The position numbers were made by a program, and so were the translations under genes. From Lepidodermella squamata (taxonomy: Eukaryota; Gastrotricha), in contig JBLDXI010000048.1 in assembly GCA_047495785.1 (NCBI GenBank), forward strand, positions 186,001 to 250,000: a stretch of DNA of 64,000 nucleotides. The letters are read 5' to 3'. The notes below the pieces were generated by a model, which saw only the letters and a program-made list of their open reading frames with translations, was not told the origin of the DNA and did no database searches. Within the stretch, counting starts at the first letter, position 1. The number at the start of each line of letters is the position of its first letter. Shown piece by piece: positions 1-13,436 of this stretch.

Positions 1-989
1 GATGAAGTCCTCGTAAACATTGCTTCAATTTTCGCTTGATACAGACGAGATTTCAATCTATCTTTCTTGTCCTTAATCGCATCTAGCTCTTCGATATCGA
101 ATAACGAAGCTAATCTCTTCAAAACCAGCTCAGAAATACTGAAAATAACAAAATATGAACAAAATGAATGCATAATTTTAACGGAATTCTAACCAATTAA
201 AGTTCGCAGGTGAATTACTGACAACCGCTTCGGTATTCGTATGAATAAACGTAAGGCAATCAGTCACAAGTTCGTCCATTTGAAGAAAATCGGAAGAAAT
301 CAGAATTGAAATAACATTAGCTGGTTCCAAAACCGGCGGGCCCGAACTGTTAGTACCCTGAGAACTAGAGCCTGCCGGTAATTGAGATTCTGGTACGTCT
401 TTATGCACGTATTTCATCAACCAATCGAAAATAACAACGTCGCATTGAACACTGATGTCAACATCGTCTGGTTTCGAATCGTCCGTTAGATGAGCGGCGA
501 AGAACTTCATTTTAGAAACTAGCAACCATTTAGCGCAATAGAAATCCTGACTGCGGCGTTTCGCCTCGTCAACCACGTGTATTCGCAATAATGCAGATGA
601 GTAATTATCATTGCTTTTAGCCGCAGCATCAGGCGGCGAACCTTGAGCCATAGCGGGTTTGTCGCCTTCGTTTAAATACTCAGAAATTTGAACATCTGAC
701 TGACTAGCATCATTTGAATTAAGACTAGCGTCGAGCGTAAGTGGTGCATAGAAAGACCCGGCTCGGTCTAACGGAAATACTTTGTCGCAAAAGTCCTGCA
801 AAATAGATAATCGATAATGTTGAATGAAACGGGCAACGGTATATATCGGCTTACTTGATATGTACGCTTCGATAGGAATGGTAATTCCCGACACAATGCA
901 TCGAAATCACTTGGAGCTGGCCTCACACCACTACTACGTAGTTGGCTAAGCACATAAAAAGTGGCGGCTGACGACGCCGGATCGTTCAT
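1..989 (-). CDS. SANBR: SANBR/KIAA1841-like SANT-BTB protein, 5' part
   Basis: Homologue of SANBR (KIAA1841), a BTB/POZ-type regulator known in vertebrates as a regulator of class-switch recombination; its role in invertebrates is unknown to me. Exons are 855-989, 194-795 and 138 down past the window start; introns are 59 and 55 bp. Exon 1 starts MNDPASSAATFY. Exon 2 carries a Ser/Asn-rich insert, then the diagnostic block from about residue 115: IHVVDEAKRR, QCDVVIFDWLMKYV, and NVISILISSDFLQMDELV. The join at 194/138 restores NFNC-ISELVLKRLASLF, followed by DAIKDKKDRLKSRLY, which matches the family after the BTB region. The donor at 193 was chosen because it keeps this frame. The C-terminal two thirds lies outside the window. 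The start codon is 170 bp from the ATG of the divergent small gene on the plus strand. Identification is strong; function here is inferred from the family only. Confidence 0.85.
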
Positions 990-1158
990 TCGTACTCTGT
1001 TGATTGCTCACTCATAAATAATTAATTTTACGATACGGCCATGTTTGAGTTAGATCCAAGAGTTTATCTATCAATATCGTTAGGAACTAGTGAATGGAAA
1101 CAAAATAAATCACTGGAAAAATGCAAAAAAAGAAAATCAAGAGCCTACGAGAAGAAAT

Positions 1159-1672
1159 ATGATGGAACTTCGATTACTTGTGACCCAAGTAAACGGTTGT
1201 CGAGGGCTACAATTAATTCAAAGCCACATGCGAGCGCAAGTGACTAAACGATGACAAAGTAAACTTATGCAATTGCAAGAATCTAATTTGAGGGAAAATT
1301 TCTCGAGCGACACAGCTTTCCAAAATGCACCCCGAGTTGCCGAAAAGAGGATTGTTTCAGAAAAGCATTGCGAACTATTACCGGTTTCTCACAGCACCTA
1401 GTATCATCGAGACAGCAAAAGAACTCTCATTAGATAGCATTGAAGTAGCGCTGGAACAGTGCAAGTGTTCATTCTCGAGATCAAAGGGAATTCGCAAACG
1501 ATTTACTCGGATAACCAGACAAATGACGTCCGAAAACCGCAACACGCGTTACCTGAGCGCAATCAGAAAACTGAAATCAGCCTGTACCGTGTCCACGGAC
1601 GCGCGGGTTGCTCAATTCTTTTTCAACGGAAATAAAACACAATTTCCTTATATTGTTATTCGCAATTTTTAA
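1159..1672 (+). CDS. hypothetical small basic protein
   Basis: Not recognised. A two-exon model gives a continuous 114-residue frame: 1159-1188 (MMELRLLVTQ) joined to 1361-1672, using GTAAAC as donor and a TTGTTTCAG acceptor, phase 0 on both sides. The protein is basic and Arg/Lys/Ser-rich, with one Cys pair (QCKCSF) and no signal peptide or membrane segment. An alternative first ORF at 1041-1247 (MFELDPRV...) overlaps in another frame and cannot be joined in phase to the second exon. The gene could also be a non-coding transcript divergent from the SANBR-like gene. Existence as a protein gene is uncertain. Confidence 0.3.
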
Positions 1673-1980
1673 TGTTTTTTCCATAATTTAGTTTTTGTTG
1701 CCCCCTTGGCGACATGATTTTTTGCCCTTGAATGAGTCATCGCTGTAATCAATCAGCTGCTATCAGTTGTTTTGCGTGCAAAAGTACAACACAAAGAAAC
1801 ATAAGCAACTATTGCAATGTCTAGAGGCACTTAATCACCATTAATTCATGATAATATATGTTTGCTGATGCTCCCACAATGAATATTTATTGCGTCTACA
1901 TCAGTGAGGCCATCTGACCACCCTTGTTGTTTCAACACCTTTCGCCAACTCATCGTGTTAAATTCATTCACTCATAATCA
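1673..1980. other. intergenic, promoter side of phosphatase gene
   Basis: AT-rich spacer of about 300 bp between the small hypothetical gene and the phosphatase start codon. No RNA gene, repeat or clear TATA box was seen. Confidence 0.5.
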
Positions 1981-3544
1981 ATGTCATCGAGAAGACCTTG
2001 CTCCCTATTCGAAATCCCCACTGCATCGCTTAAAGTAAGTGGAATGTCAGTTGAAGACTTCGCAGGTGTTCTGCGGAATGGTCGATCTTCTGGTTGTTTG
2101 GGCGATCATCTACACAACGATTATGTGATATTCGATTGCCGAAAGTATGAAAGATTTGCGGCGCATCATATATTCAGCGCACAATCTTTTGACAAAATGA
2201 TGGCGCTATATAACAATAACCTCGTTCAATTGGTCCAACATGTTACTGCTTCGTCGGCGGGTGGTAGCTATTTTCCCAATCAATCACTTAGCGTAACGAA
2301 AGGCAAGAAGAAGTTCATCATCTACGACGAAAATTCAACTGCTCTCAAGGAATGTGTGCCATATGTAGTGCCATTTGTAGAAGAGCTACAGGCGCATAAC
2401 AACGACGTATTTTTGTTAATAGGTTTGTACTCTTACCCTGGGCTTTTCAATTGTTTAACATCTGTGTTTTTAGGTGGCTTCTCGGCCTTCTCTTCTCAGT
2501 ATCCAGCGTTGTGTGTAAGCGAGGTTGTTTGTCTTCGGCCTGCGAATTTGTTCGCCGCCGAGCTACATGACTCTAACTCATTACCCGTGCAAAGCCCCGC
2601 TAAGGGAAGTGCAAATCTTGCGCGGAGGTTACTTTCACCGGATAAAACGTCGAGTTTGATACCACGAGCTTCAAGCATGTTAGTCATGTCCCCGGAGCAA
2701 AGTGGTCCTGATTTTTGCACCTTTCTTCCAAGCGAGATTTTGTCTCATGTTTTTATTGGTTTGTTCAGTTCAGTTTCAGGTTTTCGTTTATTTATTTTGC
2801 TATAATTTATTTTAGGATCCGAGTTCGATGCGAAGGATTTACGATTTTTGACCCAACATAACATCACTCATGTGCTTAATGTGACAACGCATATACCGTG
2901 TTTTTATGAAAATCGTCTCTCATACAAGCGTCTCCCAGCATGCGATACTGATAGCGATAACATAAGACAATACTTTGACGAGGCCTCGGATTTCATAGGT
3001 GCGTTTTTTGTTTTCAAATTTTCCGTTTCTCTTATCTTATCTCGCTAGCTTATTCATCGATGATATTAACCGGGTTAATTTTTATACCACAGATTCTGCC
3101 GAGAGAGCAGGGGGCAAGGTTCTTGTGCATTGTCAAGCTGGCATATCGCGTTCGCCATCCATTGTTTTGGCCTACTTAATAGGCCGTAAAAACATGGCGT
3201 TTTCTGACGCATATCAACTGCTGGCAAAACTGCGGCCGATAATCGCGCCCAACTTCAATTTCCTCGCGCAGCTGAACGAATTCGAATCGGAATGCGCGTC
3301 ATCGCGGCGGTCGAGCAACGGCCACGATGAAGTCGGATCGTCATCTTCCGTCAGTTTAAGCGGCTCGTCAGATTTCGACGATGACCCGTGCGATCCGTGC
3401 AATAACTCATCGGGGCGGGCTGGTTCGGCAAATAAAGTTATGATGCTAGTGCCGCTGCCGCCGAAACGATGCCGAACAGGGGGCTCGAACGACGGAACAA
3501 CTGTTCATCACCACCACCACAACGCAGAGTCGTGTTTTTTATAG
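1981..3544 (+). CDS. dual-specificity MAP kinase phosphatase (DUSP/MKP)
   Basis: Dephosphorylates Thr and Tyr of activated MAP kinases. Four exons: 1981-2422, 2474-2758, 2816-2998 and 3093-3544, with introns of 51, 57 and 94 bp, all phase 1; 453 residues. Residues ~20-155 form a rhodanese/CH2-like domain (YVIFDCRKYERF, KKFIIYDEN, VFLLIGGFSAF). A Ser-rich linker follows. The catalytic domain contains VLNVTTHIPCFYE, RLPACDTDSDNI (general-acid Asp) and the P-loop VHCQAGISRSPS with catalytic Cys and Arg intact. The tail is acidic and Ser-rich, with a short His run near the end. The architecture matches the typical MKPs such as DUSP1/4/8/16; the sequence alone does not settle which subgroup. A predicted active enzyme. 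Confidence 0.9.
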
Positions 3545-4562
3545 CTTTTTGCGACTGATTTTGCTCATTATTTAAATTTGCGAAATTTTTGGGTTTACAA
3601 AAATGCCTGAAATTTGGCAACTAGAAAATAATAATATTTCTTTGTTTTATGATTATTATTCATATCTGTTAAATTGATTAATCGATTATTAATTTATTTA
3701 AGAGAAGTCAATAAGTAATTATCACCGGTTCATTTTTTGTTCTCGCGCTGTTTTTTTGTTGATTTATCCTTCGAAAAATTATGATCATCCATTTATTTCT
3801 TCTTGCAACTCTTACTTCGCGTCTCCAATATAACTTACAAAAAATGTGAATTGAAATGAGAAAAAACAACATGATACCGTGCTTTCCTCTCTCTCTCTCT
3901 TCTTGGTTTTGATGATCGGGAAACAATCGTTTTTTTCAGGAGGCCAATTGAACCAACCGTGCGTGCGATGGTCCAATGTGAAAATTAACCACGACCTGCG
4001 TTTACCTTGATCATAATTGTTGGCTACTTTTTTGACAAACGCGCAATGAGAAGGTTGAAAAAATCAATAAAATACCATTTTTTCATGAAAAACACCAATA
4101 GGCGTCGTTCTCGTAAATTTTATTCTTCATCTCAGTAAAAACAAGGAAGCGGTTCGTTCGTATAGTAAGCCGAAATTTCTCGTTGCAACAGTTGAATAGA
4201 AAAAAAAACAATGCGGCGATCGACCCGCCGCGCACAGGTGACGTGAGTATGAATCGATGAATAAATTATGACTCGAAATTGTAGACCGTGATTCACGACG
4301 CACCCTCAAGAAAAACACTAAACAACGTGCGCATGATGCTTCAGTGCGAGCGATTCAAAACTGCGAGAAATCGTAGAAAAAACGCCGACGTTTGTTTATA
4401 TACACTGAATACCTGTCAATTGCATAAATATCACAAATATTCAAGATAGGTAGAAGTAATGACGTAAAACCGTAGAAAAGGCGAGAAAATGGCGGAAATC
4501 ATTAAATAATAGTAAAAATCGATTAAAATTGATACTCATTTCAATCCAATTTCTTTTCAATA
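3545..4562. other. intergenic between convergent genes
   Basis: The two neighbouring genes converge here. It should hold their 3' UTRs. A short CT microsatellite lies near 3890-3901. Nothing else was recognised. Confidence 0.5.
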
Positions 4563-7500
4563 TCAACTGCGGTCGTAGTGGCGCAAATTTTCGCCCGTAA
4601 TATTCGCGCCACCGGAAGATTCGAAATGCTGATTGTAGCTATTGTTATTATTATTATTATTGAAAGAGGCGGTGTGGTTCGCAGCAGCATCAGCAGCGCA
4701 CAAATCTGAGCAGGAGGGGTAGCGGCCACGCATCGATGACCGGCCCGGCTGCGGTTTGATTTTCGACATAATTTTGTCAGATTCTGACAGGTCGACCTTC
4801 AAATCGCCGAGAATTTGCTGCGATCGCAGGATCAAATCGAACAGCTTGCCGCGTTCGAATTGCGATTGCTGCAATAAGTACAACAAAATTGGAATATAAA
4901 ACAGGTTTATTCACCGATGAGAATTCAAATCCCAATTAATCCGCGGACTTGCATATCCCACGGCGTAGTAAATTATTTGATTAGAATCGTGGGCCGTGAA
5001 AAACGAAAGAAAAATCAATCAAAATGAGGCGTGGCTTAGAGGATTGAAACTGCCAAATATAGTAAATCAGAGAAATTACCTCGAAAAATGAAATTAAAAA
5101 TTCCTCGTGACAAAAGATCTTTCAGAATCCCACGCGTATTAACTTTAAATTTTCATTTCCACAAAATTTGAAATTTTACTCCCTAAAATTTTTAGTTCCA
5201 CTTTTTCATTCATATTTTAATTTAGCTATTCAGGTATCGATGTTCACTCATCGTAAAAATACGCATGTGATCAGTGTAGGAATTTAAATTGGTGAAATTT
5301 TGAGATCATTCCATAGTGATGAGTCATAACCGCACGTTAGCGTGGGACTTGGCTAATATTGAAGAAAAACTGTCACATATCAACGCCTGGCAACAGACTA
5401 CACACACTCATACATATACACACTTAGTACATACAACAAAAATCTCTCATGCGTGGGTAAAGTAGCAATAATAATAAATTAGTAATAATAATAACAAAGT
5501 AAGTAGAACAAGCGAAGCCCATTTTTACTTGAATTTTGTTGTTGTCAAAAACATACCGTTGACAAATCATGCGCGTTCAAATCACCGTCAACGACATTTG
5601 ACATTGAGTACGTTCGCCTCGTTGCGTAATAGCCCGGGGCGAGGCCGTGGACCGGGCTTTGACTTCCAGCATTTTCGCCCGGCTCGCCGCCCATTGTGAA
5701 CCGGCGATGAGGGCTTTTCGAGCGCGACCGGTGCCGCGTTGCCGAGTAGGACGATGGCGCTTGCTGTTGTTGGGGGTTCTAAACACGGGTTGGATCAAAT
5801 AATGCAAAATACATGCATCAAACGTTTGGGATCAAGCACGATATTAAAATACCAATCAATCACCCTAATTATTTTGCATATAATCGATGAAACAAAGTCA
5901 CGGTGAATTTCATTGAAAAAAGGCTCCATATTTAAATAAAATTCGAGACAGCCGCAATTGATAGATCTAATTTTCCCACGCGAAATCACGACTGAAATGG
6001 CCAATTAACGCCGTACAAATTTTCCCACGGTTGACTTAATTAATGACTCATGAAAAGCCAAATATTTTAACTTTCATCGAAATTTGAGAAATTATTAATT
6101 TTGAAATTATACGGTTATTGCCAAATTTTCAACCATTTAATTTTTGATGATGATTGAATTTTTTTTTAAATATTTGTTTCATCGATATCAAGCGTCAAGC
6201 AAAGGTTAGAGTACCAATTTTTCACATCGAAACAATACGATTTAATCACCATGCCAAAACTATCACGGATTTATCAAATGAAATTTTCGTTATTACTAAC
6301 CTGGACGCATCGATAGGCCGCATTGAGCAGGTCTTCGTCGCGAATTCTCGCCGGCGCCGGACTGGCGGGCGGTGCGCCGTGAAAGGACGCCGATCTCGCC
6401 CCTAAATTACTCGTGAACGTAGCCAACGGGTACCGGTCCAGCAGCGTACACAGCCTTTCGAGGTTTCGGCTTATCCAGGCAATTTTGTCGGCCAGGAAAC
6501 GCGCCATAGCCGCTGAATCTTGCACTTTGTTCAAATTCAACGGCGTCGGGGGACTGTCGACAGCCTTTACAAAAAATTAAACATCAGATCTAAATATTTC
6601 AGTATTTTCAGATTTTTCGATTTTTTAATTCGATGAAAATCTCGATTTTTTTCAATTTTCGCTTTCAAATCGAATTGTTCAAACTTTCTCACAGTGAAAT
6701 TTTGTTTTCAATTCAGCGTCGAAAAACAGCGCAATTTTGTGGCCTTGCAATCCATGAAAAAAGGAAATTAATCTTATTAGCATTTTTTGAATGAAAAAAA
6801 ATCAATTATTTATCACCCGCATATCCTGAGTCACGAGAAATTGAAACTCACGGTGAATATTTTTGAATTAATTTTGCGTCATTCTATCCTTCCGCGTTTT
6901 CGCATGCCTGGTTCACTTTACTGCGGCTGTTATTAGCCTTTGAGTATTATACAGACGAGCGGTATAATGTCTAACGAGCGGTAAGCGGATATCCCCCAGT
7001 GGGCGCCTACTACACAGTGCTAATCTCTTATTTTCCGCTCTTGAATTTACCATCGATTTTTCGTTCACTTTTCGTCATCATCATAGCGGCCGCGTTTCTT
7101 ATTGATATAGGATACGAGAACGTCACTGGCCTTGAAATTTCGAGGCATATATCAAAAATTTATACTGGCTAATAATTTCCGGACAAATTCAATTTTTATC
7201 GGCTATTCAGTGATAAGAAATAAAGAATAATAATGTCTAGGGTACTTAATTTACCCTTGTGACAGATGAGAGAATCGATATGAAATTTTGAATTAATTTA
7301 GCCCGCAAGTACACGTGAACAAAATTTTTGTCCTCTTGAGTACCAAGATTTGAAGGTCAAAAACTACAACTACACCGATAAAAACACTTAATCCTAGCGA
7401 AAAACGTGAGGAAAAACGATGAATCACACTTGTGAAATTGTCATTACGCTTGGCTGTTGTGTTTCCGCGGTGAATTTGCGCGAAATATATTTCTCCATAT

Positions 7501-10500
7501 TATTTAAAATAGTTTCTTTGAAAATTAAGTCTCGTTCGTTTATAAGAAAATTTAGGCAAAGAGGCTCTACATATAAGGAATTAATTTTGCTAGTAGATTA
7601 TAAAATTGGAAAATTATTTAAAAACTTTCAACAGAACTTTCAATTTCAATCAATTAAAATTAAATTTTCAAATTTTTCACCGAGACGCAAATCACATTTT
7701 TGCTTCAATTTAAAATAAAAAAAAAATCGAAGCCAAAATTAGAAAATTACTAGAAAACATAAAAAACATTGAAAATTTCTTACCAAATTTATAGAAGTAT
7801 GTTGCGGCTCGCTGTCGACCTGAGGCAGAACTAGGGAGAGCGCGAACACTGTTTTGTCAACGACAGCGTCCAACTCGGCGGAGACGGACAAAAACAGCGC
7901 TCTCGCCTCGTCCTGGTTGCACCTGAACACCGTGCGAGACGAAACGAGCTGGTTCTTGAGCTGCGCCAGTTCCTCCTCGTAAGCGTCATCACGATCGCGC
8001 GAGACATTCTCGAGAGCTATTCTCGCCTTGCTCAACTCATCCATCAACCGAATGCGTTCTTGCCTCGCGGTTTCGAGCTCAGAATTCGTGAATTCCTGCT
8101 CTCGGTTCGCTTGAGCTAGCTGCTGCTTAGCCAACCGTAACTCGGCCTCGAATCGCTGCGTTTCCACCTCGAGGCTCTTCTTCGCCTGCTCCAACGACTC
8201 GTTTTCAACCGACGCCTGTCTCGCCTCGAGGCGAACCCGCTGCAGCTGCTCGGCCTCGGCTGCGAGCGCGCCGACTCGCCGTTTCAGTTCGTTGTTTTCG
8301 TGCTTCAACTGCTCGATTTCGCCGAAGAACTGGTGGTGGTGCTCGGCGTTCATCGCCAGTTGATTGGCCTGCTGCGTTTGAAGGGCGTCGCGTAGCTTCT
8401 CGAGTTCGAGCACTTTTTCGGCTTTCAGTTGCAACTCGAGGGCTAATTTCTCGTTTTGAGACTTCACCAAAGCGACCTAAAAATTGATAACAAGTTCATT
8501 ATTAAATTTCAATTTAGAATTTGTTGAATAGAGCAATAAATTTGCTGTTAAAATGTCTTGTTTCCACTTTCCACAAGGAATTTCTTTGCGAGAAATATCT
8601 CAAAATAAAGCAAATTCTGAGATCCCAGACTTTTTTTTATAAGAGCCGAGAAGCCACTCCCTGAATGGACAGCTTTAGGACTCGAAAAGCGAGACGGAGA
8701 ATCAGGCTCGGAATCCGCGGAGCCTTACTTTATGACTTTGTATGCTGAACACACTTAACCTCACTTAACAGATATTTGAACTGTTACAAATTTTGTTTCT
8801 TAAAGATTTATGTAGTAATTTATAATAAGCGATGTAAAATCGCCTCCTATTGCTGCCTCAGGCTCATGGGTAGTGGCACTGGCACGTGAAGCCGAAGCGT
8901 ATTTGCGTTCGGAATGGCTGGACAACAAGTGGCAAATTACCTGGTTTGAAGGCTACCCTTCAACTAACAACGGCAATGAGTCCTATAATGAAGTTATCAA
9001 GAGAGATTTCTCATTTCGGCACCGCATGCCCCTCGACAATCTGCTGGGTCTTACTCTCAAAATGAAATGCTGCCATCTTAGAGATGCGCAATGAGTTTCG
9101 AGGCACACCTGCGTGCTTGGATTGAAACTAGTTCACTCGGACGATGAGGAGATGCGAGTTCGCATCAAACGCCTCGCCTCGACTAGCGAGGTGCCCGCCC
9201 TTCTCGATGCCGCTCTTGCGTCTGTCGAGGCAAAATACCCGAAAATAGCAGAGCTCTACCAATATTTCGAGAAGAATTGGGTCGGCGACACGGCCAGCTA
9301 AGTGTCCCTCCAGAATTCGACTTCGAGCTCTGGAACATGGTGAAAATTCGCTACCTCGCACCGACAACTTTCACGAGGCTCAGCATCGGCAATTCATGGC
9401 GAGCAATGCCAAGAACCACCCGCGGCTCTGGCGCTTCATCATGGGTCTTCAAAAAAAGCAGAACCTGATCGAGGAGAGGGTAGCCGACTTTTAGCTATGC
9501 CGCGACGTCTCGACGCGATGCTCCGAGAAAAAAATACTTGGCCGCGAACGAGCCTTACGTTTTTAGACGAAATTTCCCGTTGGCTAAACGTTAAACGTAA
9601 CTAGAGTTTGATTTTGAAAAATAAAAATATGGGCCGGAGATGGTAGAAATATATGTATTATGTTGTTGGCTATTTCGGTCATCATCATATTTTCGCTATT
9701 GTGTCGGCCGGCCAGATCGCTTCGGCGTTCGGCGTGTTACTCGAGGCGGCCACGGTGAAATCGAAGCCAACACTGACCCGAGGCGTTTCAACAGTTCTGC
9801 CCACAATCTCACAGGTAACAAAACCACAACATGGCAGACGAGGAGAAGAATTAAATTCATTTTGAACTTTTAATTTTCGTGATTTTATGCACAATTAATG
9901 ACCTGGGTTAAGCTCAAGTCAAATTTATATTTCAAAATTTAATTCTAACTTCGTTTTTGATAAAAGTAAGACCGATATCGATTCCACGTATCGATTTTGC
10001 AAATCAGTGATTTTTTCCGATATCCGGCTGAGAATCGTTATCGGCTAGAGGATAACTCGAAGTAGACGGCTCATAGCTCGACATAGAGATTTGTCAAAGA
10101 CGTGGAACCAAAAATTTAGGGTGTGCACCTGTCAAATTCGAAAAAAATTCCACAAACCTGCGATTTGAGCTCCTGAACTTGCCGCTGCGACTCGACATCG
10201 CGCATCTGAGCCGCTTGTTCCGCCTTCAATTTCGCCTCGAAATCGGTGCTCAACTTGGCAAGTTTCTCATTCGCCGCCGCCAACTGCAGCTTTAACTCGG
10301 CCGACCGTGAACTCGCCGACTCGGCGTCGTTGCGCAGCCGTGAAATCTCCGCCTCAAGCATCGGCTGCCGCGCCTTCAACTCGGACGCGGCCAACACCTG
10401 CGAATTCGCCTCCTTCAACCGCGCCCGGCAGTCGTTCAGCTCAGACGACAACGACTGGGCAACCCGCCGCAACTCGGTTACAACCAAACTCTCGGCCGAA

Positions 10501-13436
10501 ATTTGCGGCTGATGAACAACAGCCGTTTGCGGCCGTTGGTTAGCCGTCGCTAAATGCTCGATTTGACTCGATAGATTTCGAACAAGTTGCTCGAGGCGTT
10601 TGCGCTCACTCTCAACCGCCAGCAATTTAACGTCCTCACTCGGTTTCGACGGTTGTTGAGCCGGTTCTTTTCGAATATTCGCAATTTGCTGCTTCAAATC
10701 GCCGATTTCTGACATGAATCTCTCCAGCAAAAATTCGGGCGGATTTTGATGAGGCTGTTGCTGCTGCTGTTGTTGTTGTTGATGATGTTGATGAGGCGGC
10801 TCAACAAAAAGTTGCGGGCTTTTCAACTGTTCCAGCCTATCGAGTTGGTTTCGCATTTGCGCCAATTCGTGTACCAGGTTATTTCGCCCGTTTTCCGACT
10901 GTTCGAGTTTCGATTTTAGACTCTCGACTTCGCGCGTCACTTGCTGCCGCACGCCGTCGATTTGGCTCAAGTGCTGCTGGGCCTGGCTGCTGTTTGGCCG
11001 CGGCTGGATCGGCGTTGGCGGTTGGTTTGCGCCGAAAATCAAGTAGCCAGATGCAGATTGTTGCACGGGATTTTGCTGCATTTGCATTGGCGTTGAGGTG
11101 CTGCTGCTTTGGAATTGCTGGATTGGGAAGGTGAGGCGGCGCGGGATTGCGCTGCTGTTGCCGATCGGGGATGATGCGTTGTCTAGCCGAGTGCTGAAAC
11201 TCGAGCTTTGCATCAAATTACGCTAGAAAATCAAGATCATTTCAAAAATTTCATGAAGTTGAAACGATTGTGAAAATAATGTTAAACTGGCAAAAGCTCA
11301 AGTCATTTCCAATTAAGATCAAAACAATTATTTATAAAGTGACCGGTCATTCAAATTAAAAACTGAATTAATGTAAAATGCCCACGATTACCTTGAAATT
11401 TTTCAATTTTCCGAGTGCAGTGCATATTTTTAGTTGGGGCATACGTCAAGTTTCAAAACGGTATTTCACTTTTCTCCGAATTTCGAAAAATTAATCTAAA
11501 CCTTGTTTCATTCCCAAGCAAAAATGTCAGTCATCTAGTTTCTAAACGTGCAGATTCTGCTTAATTTAGGGATTTTTGTCAACCGAGCTCAGCCTCCGAA
11601 TTTCTATTTAACTTTGGCCAAGTCGAAAAATCTATTTAAATTCTAAAAAATCCAACATCCAATTCAACTGCGTAGCCTTAGCTTTTTCTAAATAAATATC
11701 AATTTGCAAAATTGTGGGGAAATCTTAAGTGCATGAATTTTGTCCATTTCCTCCCGAATTGGACAGAAAATCGCAAAAGATCCATCCACTCGAAATTTAG
11801 GAAGGCTTTTGTACTAGAATATTTCAGATAGTAATTTTGCATGGTTAAGACTAAAAATTCGCTCGAAATCAGACTTGGATGGAAAATTTAGGGGTAATTT
11901 CCTTCGATTACTTCATTTTCTTCATAAATCGACCAACAATTTAGCTTTGAAATTTCGAAGTCCTATCACCACGTAACAATAAAATAGATAAATCGGACAT
12001 AATATAAACATGCATGTGGTTGTGAATAAAAATAAGGTAAGGTTAGGTAGGAAAAAAACCAAAGCAAAACTAAAGCGGACCTTATTGACGTCGACGGTGC
12101 TTGAAACAAGGTCAATGCCGGTAATCGATGACGAGAGGAGGTGGTTCGCGGCAGCCGCAGCGGGGTTGGCGATATTAACGTGCTGGCTATTAACGTAGTT
12201 GTTGGCTTCACAACACTGGCAACTGCTAGTCCCATGCAGGTTACAACCAGCGCACTGATCGCAGCACATGTCAGCCCAGGCAAAAAATAACAACAACAAC
12301 ACAAATTAGATAGAGTTCGGTGGGAAAATTCGAGACGAAATAACTCAAGCTCATAAACCACAAATTAAAATCAAGTAAGGATTCGTGCACTTGATTCCTC
12401 AAGGGACAATAAACCGGTGATATTTTTTCCATCTCCAGGCAGTGCGATTAAAAAATATGCGTGCAAGGTGAATTTTTCATAGTGATAATGAAGCGGTTTT
12501 TTCTTAGTTTTTCTCATTTTTTACCTGGCTGTTGATGAGAGGGATTTGCGTTACTACACTACTGCCGCCGTGGGTCGAATTCGACGACGACGACGAGACT
12601 TGGTCAAATGACGAAGAACTTTTCGAACGGAAACGTGATTCGAAAGTAGAAATACAGTTTACATTGAAATTTCAGGTCACAGAAATATTTTCGAAAAGGA
12701 GTTCACCGCAGATTATAAATTATTGCCTATATTTGATTATACTCACCCAGAGTATTATTACGCGAACACCCTGTATTTGAAATTTTACCTTGGAAACTTT
12801 CCACATTTTCAAAATTCAGACATTTCACATTTTTGAAATTTCTAAATGGAATTTTCAAGCTGTGATCAATTTTTGATTCTCCTAGAATTTCAGTTTAAAG
12901 CAGAAAATTCACTAATTTTGCTAGAAATAATATTCACGCCTTGAAAGAATTGCTAGAAGCTTAAATTTTACGGAAAAATATGGGAATTTAGAATGCAAAA
13001 AAATTAATCAAGATCTAAAAATTCTGTGTAAGACTCTATACTTATTCTGATAAGAGCGCAGAGTCAGAATAAATTTATTGGAAAGAGTAGAAAATATTTA
13101 AAAGTTGGCGGTGAGTTGTTTCACGGGAAATTATGAATAATTTGTACAAAATATCGAAATTGACTTACGTTTTGAGCTCGTTAAGAATATTCTCCGTCAG
13201 CTTCTCCTTTTCTTGGCTCAGTTCAGAAACAGACGCATTCAAACAGCGAATTTCATCGAGAATAAACTGCAGCCGGCTTGGCGACATGCACTGTCGTGAA
13301 ATAACAAGACAAAGCTTTAGCCTCTCAACTCTAATCAAAGCTCGACCGAAAACTAGTAAATTAGGGCCGAGTAAACAAAGCAGCTATGCATAATTTTATT
13401 ACTGAATGAAGAAACCCTAAAACTAACCGAATTCAT
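4563..13436 (-). CDS. long coiled-coil protein, uncharacterised
   Basis: Nine exons read continuously: 13428-13436, 13169-13290, 12525-12618, 12081-12254, 10158-11222, 7784-8476, 6301-6564, 5557-5778 and 4563-4868; 2949 nt, 982 residues. The first exon codes only Met-Asn-Ser, so initiation at the next Met (13287) is an alternative. The N-terminus is a short coiled coil, then a Ser-rich stretch and a Cys-rich patch (CAGCNLHGTSSCQCC). Residues ~135-720 are mainly heptad-rich coiled coil with a Gln/His tract (encoded near 10770-10790). The globular-looking tail has FLADKIAWISRNLERL, an Arg/Ser-rich region and FDLILRSQQILGDL, ending in an Asn run. From exon 10158-11222 onward every junction is phase 0. 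The type of protein suggests a cytoskeletal, centrosomal or trafficking scaffold, but I do not recognise the family. Start and small 5' exons are the weakest part. Confidence 0.7.
8867..9495 (+). pseudogene. degenerate Mutator-like (MULE) transposase fragments
   Basis: Lies antisense inside the large intron (8477-10157) of the coiled-coil gene. Piece one, ~8867-9094, reads WFEGYPSTNNGNESYNEVIK then FSFRHRMPLDNLL, like MULE transposases with the TNNxxE...IK signature. Piece two, ~9104-9495, reads AELYQYFEKNWVG, then in a shifted frame FDFELWNM, then in a third frame SLPRTDNFHEAQHRQF and HPRLWRFIMGLQKKQNLIEE, like the FLYWCH-type MULE C-terminus (RTNNxxEGWH...HPxLWKFI). Frameshifts near 9290 and 9345 and stops make it non-functional. 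No terminal inverted repeats were identified. The two pieces resemble different MULE groups, so this may be a nested or composite relic. Confidence 0.7.

Noticed and set aside
9653-9865. Plus-strand ORF with hydrophobic start
   Set aside because: Sits in an intron beside the transposase relic, has a plausible donor but no partner exon and no family match.
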